Part shown: positions 1 through 5,311 of the stretch, one piece after another
How positions within the stretch are numbered: position 1 is the stretch's first letter
Layout of the letters: every line of letters starts with the position of its first letter
Assembly (NCBI GenBank): GCA_947253615.1
Contig: CAMYAA010000025.1
Location: forward strand, 1 to 8,289
Direction of reading: 5' to 3'
Length of the DNA: 8,289 nt
Origin: an uncultured Sutterellaceae bacterium
GTDB taxonomy: Bacteria; Pseudomonadota; Gammaproteobacteria; Burkholderiales; Burkholderiaceae_F
Made by a program: the position numbers and the translations under genes
Notes under the pieces: model-generated
What the model was told of the DNA's origin: nothing
What the model saw: the letters and a program-made list of their open reading frames with translations, nothing else
Database searches by the model: none

Positions 1-499
1 AATCTAACTATTGTTAAAACGGTAGAAAAAAATAAGACGAAAGAAAAGCTAATTTAAATAGGGAAACGGGGTTAAAAATTAAGCTATCGTTCCTCAAGTT
101 TATTGGAAAAAAGGGGCAAAAAAGACATTTTTTGTACAAATACGTAGTGTTTTTTTGGTGTGTTCCAAAAGTGTAGTATTAGTAATAACATGTCATTCCA
201 ATTTTTCCAATTTTGTTCCAACGCTGACGAATTTATGTAGGCATAGTCTCCCAAGGGTTACCAATGTTCCAACGAATTTTGATGTTTAAAAGGAGAGGGG
301 GGATCAGTACGACACGTGAAAACAAAATCATCAAAAAATAGAAATTGAGATAATGTAAGATTCATCAATTTTTCAGAACGTAGAACAACCATAAGCGAGA
401 CACACACGAGACGGCTATTTTTTGTGTAGGGGCGTTCCTAATGCACACCTTTATACACACTAGGCAAGGTTAAATCGTCGTTAATCCTTAGTCTCCCTT
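1..499. other. AT-rich gene-less region
   Basis: No convincing coding region is visible here on either strand. The stretch is much richer in A/T than the genes to its right and has many stops in all frames. It contains a purine-rich Shine-Dalgarno-like run (AAAAGGAGAGG, about 288-298) followed by a GTG at 316, but that frame closes after ten codons. It also holds a cluster of TTCCAA motifs and an inverted repeat (TTTTGG/CCAAAA, 153-170). It occupies the place where the N-terminal coding sequence of the downstream transporter should be, so it may be unrelated DNA joined to that gene by deletion, recombination or misassembly. Confidence 0.6.
103..272. repeat. Cluster of TTCCAA motifs
   Basis: TTCCAA occurs at 163-168, 196-201, 205-210, 216-221 and 267-272, and its reverse complement TTGGAA at 103-108. 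Three of these are in the longer form TGTTCCAA (161, 214, 265, spaced 53 and 51 bp), and the last two extend to TGTTCCAACG. The density in about 170 bp suggests operator-like or decayed repeat sequence. No known regulator is recognised from this motif, and the low complexity of the region makes chance clustering possible. Confidence 0.35.
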
Positions 500-513
500 G
501 TGTTGCCTTGTGT
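496..513 (+). repeat. 8-bp direct repeat at transporter junction
   Basis: CCTTGTGT occurs at 496-503 and again at 506-513, separated by TG. The second copy also starts a small inverted repeat (CCTTG at 506-510, CAAGG at 517-521). It lies where recognisable transporter coding sequence begins (near 515-520), so it may mark a deletion or rearrangement end point. Confidence 0.5.
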
Positions 514-1489
514 AGTCAAGGTGCATTGGCACAGCCTCTGGTTACTCTATATTTGCTATGGGGTGATTGGTGGGATTGGTTTAGGCGTGGGCTATATTAC
601 GCCCGTGTCGACCCTGGTGAAGTATTTCCCGAAGCATCGTGGTTTTGCGACGGGTTTAGCCATTATGGGCTTTGGCTTTGCGAGTTTAATCGCGGGTCCC
701 TTAATGGTTCGTTTAATTGGTAGTGTGGGCTTACTTATGACCTTTGTGGTCTTAGCGCTCATCTACGGGGTGGTGATGGTGGCCTCGGCCCTTTATCTTG
801 CGCCGCCCAAAGCGCCGTTAAACGAATTAAAGGACGTCGTTGTCACGCAAACGTTAAAGACCTTCACGGCTAATCAAGCGATGAAGACGTGGAAGTTTTA
901 TGCCCTCTGGTGGATTTTCTTCATCAACATTTCCTGCGGTATTGGCCTGTTAGCCTTAGCGAGTCCCATGGCGCAAGAAGTGGTGGGTATGAGTGTTAAA
1001 GATGCGGCGACCATGGTGGGCATTATTGGTCTTATCAATGGGTTAGGGCGCATTCTTTGGTCGAGTGCTTCGGACTTCTTAGGGCGTGCGAACACGTATG
1101 TGATTTTCTTTGTGATTGAAGTCATGGCCTTTTATGGGTTATCCGGGACGACGAGCAGCTTCCTCTTCCAGTTCTTGGTCTTTGTGATTGTGTCGTGCTA
1201 TGGCGGTGGTTTTGCCTGCATGCCAGCGTACATTTCGGACCTCTTTGGGATGAAGTCTTTAGCAGCGATCCACGGGCGTATTTTGACGGCTTGGGGGATG
1301 GCTGGGATTGCCGGTCCGTTACTCATTAGCTTCTTACGTGAAACGACCCAGAGCTACACGTTGTGCTTGTGGATCTTTGCCGGGATGTTCGTCTTGAATG
1401 TCGTGGTGGCCTTGGTCCTCAAGTTTGGGGCAAAGACGATTCAGACGCCCGTGACGATCGTGGCTGCTGAACCGGCCTTAAAAGCCTAA
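500..1489 (+). CDS. 5'-truncated OFA-family MFS transporter (probable pseudogene)
   Basis: This encodes the C-terminal three quarters of a Major Facilitator Superfamily permease, most like the oxalate/formate antiporter (OFA) family, which exchanges small organic anions across the inner membrane. The TM4 region with GVIGGIGLGVGYITPVSTL (residues 21-39) and the KYFPKHRGFATGLAIMGFG stretch after it are characteristic. The second-half MFS motif A is intact (GLGRILWSSASDFLGR, about 181-196), and about nine hydrophobic segments remain. Family members are usually a little over 400 residues with 12 segments; here TM1-TM3 and the first-half motif A are missing. The frame is closed by a stop at 482-484 and no plausible N-terminus is encoded upstream. 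The start is uncertain: GTG at 500 simply opens the frame and has no ribosome-binding site. Substrate cannot be stated. A 5'-truncated remnant is most likely; an assembly join is the alternative. Confidence 0.8.
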   Translation: MLPCVVKVHWHSLWLLYICYGVIGGIGLGVGYITPVSTLVKYFPKHRGFATGLAIMGFGFASLIAGPLMVRLIGSVGLLMTFVVLALIYGVVMVASALYLAPPKAPLNELKDVVVTQTLKTFTANQAMKTWKFYALWWIFFINISCGIGLLALASPMAQEVVGMSVKDAATMVGIIGLINGLGRILWSSASDFLGRANTYVIFFVIEVMAFYGLSGTTSSFLFQFLVFVIVSCYGGGFACMPAYISDLFGMKSLAAIHGRILTAWGMAGIAGPLLISFLRETTQSYTLCLWIFAGMFVLNVVVALVLKFGAKTIQTPVTIVAAEPALKA

Positions 1490-1513
1490 TTTTTCATCAA
1501 ACCTTCTTCGACC

Positions 1514-1544
1514 AAAAAGGCAGAGCACCGTCTCTGCCTTTTTT
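1514..1544 (+). terminator. Rho-independent terminator after the MFS gene
   Basis: AAAAAGGCAGAG (1514-1525) pairs perfectly with CTCTGCCTTTTT (1532-1543) around a six-base loop, and the right arm ends in a run of six T. It lies 25 bases after the transporter stop. Its A-rich left arm means it could also work for transcription from the right. Confidence 0.92.
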
Positions 1545-1750
1545 GTTGTCTCCGAGGCGAGAAGAGAAAAACCACTGAAAAATCAAGGGGTTTATTAACA
1601 CTTGGGATTAAAAGGGCTAAAACAGGAGAACTTTATCGGAGGCGGTAAATTGTTCGTACATTACACAAAATTCATCCTATAAAAAGCGTTTAATGATGTC
1701 TGACGTTGTTAATTAAAACATTAACGTATTTATGGGATTGTTTGAAAGCC

Positions 1751-1778
1751 TTGAAACACAACGAAAGATGAAGATAAT
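1751..1778 (+). promoter_or_regulatory. Sigma70-type promoter for the mtrAB-like operon
   Basis: TTGAAA (1751-1756) and GATAAT (1773-1778) each match the -35 and -10 consensus at five of six positions and are separated by 16 bp. Transcription would start near 1785, about 190 bases before the first start codon. AT-rich sequence gives false promoter matches easily, so this is a prediction. Confidence 0.5.
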
Positions 1779-1791
1779 AATCATTCTCATT
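1773..1791 (+). promoter_or_regulatory. Putative Fur box overlapping the -10
   Basis: TAATAATCATTCTCA (1775-1789) matches 12 of 14 defined positions of the 7-1-7 Fur consensus TGATAATNATTATCA. It overlaps the -10 of the predicted promoter, the classic position for iron-dependent repression. If functional, the decahaem/porin operon would be derepressed when iron is scarce. The match is read by eye; a Fur protein in the genome is assumed. Confidence 0.5.
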
Positions 1792-1820
1792 TAAACAAAA
1801 TGCAATTTTTATTAAATTCT

Positions 1821-1834
1821 TTGCGTGTAATCAA
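1821..1834 (+). promoter_or_regulatory. FNR/CRP-like site
   Basis: TTGCG-TGTA-ATCAA matches the FNR palindrome TTGAT-N4-ATCAA at 8 of 10 positions, with one perfect half-site. It lies downstream of the predicted start near 1785. It would therefore either serve a second promoter (a TAATAT is present at 1862-1867) or block elongation. Moderate to weak evidence. Confidence 0.3.
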
Positions 1835-1977
1835 ATGTTATTTCTTAATCTTAAATAACCTTAATATTTAAAATTACTCCTTGCTTAACAAAAGGAATTA
1901 TGTCGCTAGAATTTCCTTAAGAGTTTCTTAGGATGACCTCAATGCCTAGGGAACTTTATTTGACCTAGGAGATAACT

Positions 1978-2847
1978 ATGCTAAAAACGACGATGACGTG
2001 TTTAGCGACTGCTCTTTTGTGGATGAGTGCCACGACGAATGTCGCCTTAGCGGATCAAGTCAAGGGCAATCCCTGTGCGACCTGCCATAAAGATGTAGCC
2101 AAGAATTTAGTGATGACGCGCCATGGTGTAACGGCGGATGCGCGTACGCCAGCGAACAACTGCATGATGTGTCATGGTGAAGCGTTACGTCACATGAGCA
2201 ACCCGATGAAGAACAAGCCCCAGTACACGTTCAAGAAGGACAAGAAGGGCTTTAGCAAGGGTGAGCAAGCGGACAAGGCCTGTATTGCGTGCCACAAGGG
2301 CAGTGAACAGACTCATTGGGCGGGCAGCACTCACCAGCAAAACGATGTGGCCTGTGTATCGTGTCACTCGGTTCACAAAGCGGACATTGCGTTGAACAAT
2401 CAGACTTCGACGGCGTTATGTTTGTCGTGCCACAACAATGAAAAGCAGAATCTTTTCAAGATGCACAATCACCCGCTTTTATCGGGTCAGATGAACTGTG
2501 TGTCTTGCCACAATCCGCATGGGAATGTGGTCAGTGGTGAAACTCTGATGAAGAAGCGTACGGTCAATGAAACCTGCTATCAGTGCCATGCGGACAAGCA
2601 TGGTCCTTTCCTTAACAAGCATCAACCGGTGACGGAAGACTGCACGAATTGTCACGCGCCTCACGGCTCGAACAAAGAAGGCATGTTGAAGATGCGCACG
2701 ACGCAGTTGTGCATGAGCTGCCATGCGGATGCGCATGACTTTGCCAACGAACAAGGTGTGCTCACGGGCAATTGCTTATCTTGCCATAGTGCCATTCATG
2801 GCTCGAATGCCCCCACGTCGGCGGGCAAACACTTGCAATCGAAGTAG
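1978..2847 (+). CDS. mtrA: Decahaem c-type cytochrome, MtrA/DmsE/PioA family
   Basis: A 289-residue periplasmic decahaem cytochrome that carries electrons to or from an outer-membrane porin partner. A Sec signal peptide (about 1-25, ending VALA before D26) is followed by exactly ten CxxCH motifs with cysteines starting at 33, 62, 102, 126, 148, 174, 200, 222, 245 and 266. Several are followed at short distance by a second His (for example CHNPH, CHAPH), as expected for bis-His ligation. Length and haem count agree with MtrA, DmsE and PioA, which fill the lumen of MtrB-type barrels. The start is well supported: AGGAGA at 1967-1972 lies five bases upstream of the ATG. The barrel gene follows after 22 bases, so the two are co-transcribed. 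Whether it serves metal, sulfoxide or other extracellular chemistry cannot be told, as no MtrC or DmsAB gene is present here. Confidence 0.93.
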   Translation: MLKTTMTCLATALLWMSATTNVALADQVKGNPCATCHKDVAKNLVMTRHGVTADARTPANNCMMCHGEALRHMSNPMKNKPQYTFKKDKKGFSKGEQADKACIACHKGSEQTHWAGSTHQQNDVACVSCHSVHKADIALNNQTSTALCLSCHNNEKQNLFKMHNHPLLSGQMNCVSCHNPHGNVVSGETLMKKRTVNETCYQCHADKHGPFLNKHQPVTEDCTNCHAPHGSNKEGMLKMRTTQLCMSCHADAHDFANEQGVLTGNCLSCHSAIHGSNAPTSAGKHLQSK

Positions 2848-2857
2848 GCCCAGGAAT

Positions 2858-2863
2858 AAGGAG
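2858..2863 (+). promoter_or_regulatory. Ribosome-binding site deciding the mtrB start
   Basis: AAGGAG precedes two adjacent in-frame ATGs at 2867 and 2870. Spacing is three bases to the first and six to the second, which favours the ATG at 2870. The choice changes the protein by only one Met. The frame stays open back to 2723, but that longer form would overlap the upstream cytochrome and bury the signal peptide. Confidence 0.7.
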
Positions 2864-2869
2864 AGCATG

Positions 2870-4915
2870 ATGAAAAGCAGTGCACTATATATCGCCGTTT
2901 TAGCGACTCTGGGTTCGATGGCGCAAGCGCAAGCCCAAATTCCTTTAACGTTAGAAGACGCTCAGAGCTATATCGAATCGCACAAAGACAATCAAATTAG
3001 TCTCGGTGCTCAATATGTTCATCAGAGTGAAGATGCTACGGATACGTTTGTTGAATCCACGGGTTATCGTGCGAAAGGTCGTGCGTTTAATGTCGGTGGT
3101 GACTTCAAGCATCGTACCGACACGTTTGAAGTGAAGGGCTCGGCCTTAAATGTTGGGACGCAAATTCCCCGTTTATCCGTTGAGGGTGAACGCTTTGGCA
3201 CCCTCAAAGGTGGCGTGAGCTATCAAAAATTTACCCACCTTCAAGGTTCGTTAAAGGTCACGACGCCGACGGAAAGCGAAGCGCATTGGCAAGAGGTAGA
3301 ACGCACCCGTGATGTTGCTAAGGTTTCTGGTACTTGGAACTTGACGGACAGCATTATTGCCAGCGCTGACTATACCGTGGATCATCGTCATGGGGATTAT
3401 GCTCATCAGATTTTCCATAGTTTTGCTGCATGGCCTGCCGCGGACTTTAATGTGCAACCTATCAATAGCGTTACGCATCAACTCAACACGCACTTACAAC
3501 ACATTGGTCACCGTTATACCGGGCGAGTGAATTATTCGCTCACGTATCTCGATAATGCTAGTAGTTATTTGTTATTCGAGAATAATCCTGTGATTTGGAA
3601 TCAGCCTGACACGCTTTGGCAGGATATTTCTGCGGATGGGACTTTTACGCTCCCGAACCAGAATACCCTCGACTACGTTCTTGGTTATAACTGGGCAACG
3701 TCCGTTAATACGCATTACTTCGTCTCGGATAAAGATCATGTGATAACGAAAGATTCACCGATTGCTGAGCATGCGTACTTGCATGGTGAAAATACGCTTT
3801 ATGCACACCTAGGGTTAATTTCCCGTAGTTTTAAGGATTGGACTTTAGGGCTGTCCTACGACGCTCAACGCTTCCACTCGAATGCTGAAGCATACTCTAA
3901 TAGTGAATTCCGCTTTCAGGATGGAGAAGTCAAAGAAAACGCTATTTCAAATCAATGGTCCGACCCTGACTATACTGAGCATAAGATTAAGGGGTATGCG
4001 ACGTATTCCTTTGGTCACGGTTTGCGCGCTAAGGTTTTTGCCGGTTATCAGGACCGTAAAAACGATGAAATCCTCAAGCATCAACGTACCTACAACGTGG
4101 GTGTTGAAGGTTCTAAGCGTTTGAGCGACACCCTTTCGGGTAAAGCAACGTTGGAATACACGGATCGCAGTTCAAAGGATTGGAAGGTTGTAGGCTTGGA
4201 TCAATTGACCACCCCTTGGAATCTGGCTGCTTATCGTGAAGCGAAACTGAAGGTTAATGCATACAGTGCTTTAACCGACGCATTAACCCTTTCGGTAACG
4301 GGTCAAGTTTATGATCGTCATTACCGCCGTGGTGACCTCGATGATCAGGCTATTAATGGAGCATCTCGCTCTAATGGGCAAGGCTTAACGTTCGATCTTG
4401 ATTGGCAAGTTTCGGAAAGCGTTGCTTTTAGCAGTTTCTATAGCTTAGATCGTGAATTTATTCAATTTGGTACTCAGCGTTCGTTGATTAACCTCCCGGT
4501 GGGAGGCCATTTCCCTGCCGTTAATACAGCTGGTTTTGGTTTAATGAAAATCACGGATACGACACATACCTTTGGGGTGGGTGCTCAGTACAAATCACAA
4601 AGTAAGCCATACGAAGTTCGTTGGGACTACACCGTGAGCTATGAAGGCATCCACACCAATGGAGTGGGATATACCACGCGTGGTTGGACTGGCTCTTGGG
4701 CTCTTCAATCGAACCCAATCTCGAACTTGCATACCCAACGCTTGACGTTGCAAGGGAAGTACCGCGTGAACAAGCAGTGGGACGTGAAGGCTACGGCCGT
4801 CTACGCTCACGCTAAGTCGAGCGACACCTTCTTTGAACAGTTCAACGATGGTCGTAACTCGCCTAACTTCTCGGCCGGCTTGATTTACTTAAGCACGACC
4901 TACCATTTCCAATAA
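2870..4915 (+). CDS. mtrB: MtrB/PioB-family decahaem-associated outer-membrane beta-barrel
   Basis: A 681-residue outer-membrane barrel that should sheath the decahaem cytochrome encoded just upstream, forming an electron conduit across the outer membrane. A Sec signal peptide (1-22, cleavage after MAQAQA before QIPLTLED) is followed by long alternation of polar and aromatic/hydrophobic residues, many Tyr, Phe and Trp, and a strand-like C-terminus ending LSTTYHF plus Q. Length is close to Shewanella MtrB (about 700). The mature protein contains no cysteine, so it lacks the N-terminal CxxC described for Shewanella MtrB; in this it is more like PioB or DmsF-type relatives. Identification rests on architecture, size and tight linkage to the decahaem gene. 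A terminator follows, making this the last gene of a two-gene operon. Codon use shifts toward C/G-ending codons in the last 250 bases. Confidence 0.88.
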   Translation: MKSSALYIAVLATLGSMAQAQAQIPLTLEDAQSYIESHKDNQISLGAQYVHQSEDATDTFVESTGYRAKGRAFNVGGDFKHRTDTFEVKGSALNVGTQIPRLSVEGERFGTLKGGVSYQKFTHLQGSLKVTTPTESEAHWQEVERTRDVAKVSGTWNLTDSIIASADYTVDHRHGDYAHQIFHSFAAWPAADFNVQPINSVTHQLNTHLQHIGHRYTGRVNYSLTYLDNASSYLLFENNPVIWNQPDTLWQDISADGTFTLPNQNTLDYVLGYNWATSVNTHYFVSDKDHVITKDSPIAEHAYLHGENTLYAHLGLISRSFKDWTLGLSYDAQRFHSNAEAYSNSEFRFQDGEVKENAISNQWSDPDYTEHKIKGYATYSFGHGLRAKVFAGYQDRKNDEILKHQRTYNVGVEGSKRLSDTLSGKATLEYTDRSSKDWKVVGLDQLTTPWNLAAYREAKLKVNAYSALTDALTLSVTGQVYDRHYRRGDLDDQAINGASRSNGQGLTFDLDWQVSESVAFSSFYSLDREFIQFGTQRSLINLPVGGHFPAVNTAGFGLMKITDTTHTFGVGAQYKSQSKPYEVRWDYTVSYEGIHTNGVGYTTRGWTGSWALQSNPISNLHTQRLTLQGKYRVNKQWDVKATAVYAHAKSSDTFFEQFNDGRNSPNFSAGLIYLSTTYHFQ

Positions 4916-4940
4916 ACGTTTAAACCCACCTAAACGTTAG

Positions 4941-4976
4941 CCCCTGTATACCTGGTATGCAGGGGTTTTGCTTTTT
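4941..4976 (+). terminator. Rho-independent terminator after mtrB
   Basis: CCCCTGTATAC (4941-4951) pairs with GTATGCAGGGG (4955-4965), an 11-bp stem with one G-T pair and a three-base loop. It is followed by TTTTG and a run of six T. It closes the decahaem/porin operon. Confidence 0.9.
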
Positions 4977-5017
4977 TAGGGGTATTGTTGTTTTTTGGAC
5001 TCAATTGGGAAAAATAA

Positions 5018-5043
5018 CCTTAGAAAAATCTCTAAGGGTTTTT
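5018..5043 (+). terminator. Second terminator-like hairpin
   Basis: CCTTAGA (5018-5024) pairs with TCTAAGG (5031-5037) around AAAATC. It is followed after one G by five T and preceded by AAAAATAA, so it could act in either direction. It could be a back-up terminator for mtrB or an attenuator if a promoter lies between it and 4976. Confidence 0.5.
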
Positions 5044-5189
5044 CTGGATTATTGCCGAAAATTACAGTCCTTTACAGCCGTTTTTAACAAAGTTTTGCTC
5101 AAAAGGAATGCCTATAAAGTGGTATTTTGGATATAAAATCGCTGTGTTCGGCTGTTGTCCTTCAGATCGACTCCCCCCTTTGGACCTAT

Positions 5190-5220
5190 TTAAGTAAAAA
5201 TTAAGTTAATTTAAACTTAA
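5190..5220 (+). promoter_or_regulatory. TTAAGT repeat / inverted repeat, possible operator
   Basis: TTAAGTT (5201-5207) and AACTTAA (5214-5220) form a perfect 7-6-7 inverted repeat. A further TTAAGT at 5190-5195 lies 11 bp upstream of the left arm, about one helical turn. The arrangement looks like a transcription-factor site about 100 bp before the nitrite reductase start codon. It does not match the FNR, NarL or NsrR consensus as I know them. Confidence 0.4.
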
Positions 5221-5240
5221 GGCCAGATAAGAAACCAAGA

Positions 5241-5277
5241 TTAAAGCTTGATGCACTGTCCCCCGCGAAAGCTTTAA
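5241..5277 (+). promoter_or_regulatory. 9-bp inverted repeat in the leader
   Basis: TTAAAGCTT (5241-5249) is the exact reverse complement of AAGCTTTAA (5269-5277), with a 19-base loop. It is a possible leader RNA structure or protein site 35 bases before the nitrite reductase start codon. There is no T-run after it, so it is not a terminator. Confidence 0.4.
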
Positions 5278-5295
5278 ACCTTATCGATTTTCCCC

Positions 5296-5309
5296 CAATC
5301 TGGAGATTG
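5296..5309 (+). promoter_or_regulatory. Ribosome-binding site in a small hairpin
   Basis: CAATC (5296-5300) and GATTG (5305-5309) can pair around TGGA, putting the Shine-Dalgarno GGAG (5302-5305) in the loop and stem edge. The GGAG-to-ATG spacing of six bases is ideal and fixes the start at 5312. The stem is short, so strong translational control is speculative. Confidence 0.45.
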
Positions 5310-5311
5310 TT

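Larger units (their letters stand above)
1545..1977 (+). promoter_or_regulatory. AT-rich regulatory region upstream of the mtrAB-like operon
   Basis: No gene is supported in this stretch of about 430 bases. It is markedly AT-rich and carries, in order, an inverted repeat GTTAAT-N6-ATTAAC (1708-1725), a sigma70-like promoter (1751-1778), a Fur-like box overlapping its -10, an FNR-like site (1821-1834), two CCTAGG palindromes (1945-1950, 1964-1969) and the ribosome-binding site of the decahaem gene. The predicted 5' untranslated region of nearly 200 bases is long. Confidence 0.6.
4977..5311 (+). promoter_or_regulatory. AT-rich leader upstream of the octahaem nitrite reductase
   Basis: No gene is supported in this stretch. 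It holds a second terminator-like hairpin (5018-5043), possible -10 hexamers (TATAAA at 5113-5118 and 5132-5137, neither with a convincing -35), a TTAAGT/ACTTAA repeat group (5190-5220), a nine-bp inverted repeat (5241-5277) and a small hairpin that places the Shine-Dalgarno sequence in its loop (5296-5309). Three runs of five or six C (5173-5178, 5260-5264, 5292-5296) stand out against the A/T background. Confidence 0.55.

Noticed and set aside
316..348. Short reading frame from GTG after an AAAAGGAGAGG run
   Set aside because: It stops after ten codons. It resembles no known leader peptide, although the Shine-Dalgarno-like run could be a relic of a lost gene start.
405..459. CACGAGAC (405-412) and TTATACACA (451-459) resembling adapter pieces
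   Set aside because: They are 8-9 base matches in the wrong order and spacing for the Nextera adapter, so chance is the simpler explanation.
1638..1682. Ten-codon frame from TTG after GGAGG
   Set aside because: Very short, with a rare start codon and no regulatory residue pattern; it is upstream of the predicted promoter.
2185..2754. Minus-strand ORFs antisense to the decahaem cytochrome gene
   Set aside because: They mirror the CxxCH-rich coding frame, have no ribosome-binding sites and lie entirely inside a well-supported gene.
2723..2869. Longer N-terminus for the MtrB-like barrel
   Set aside because: It would overlap the decahaem gene by 125 bases and put 49 residues before an obvious signal peptide, while a good ribosome-binding site precedes 2867/2870.
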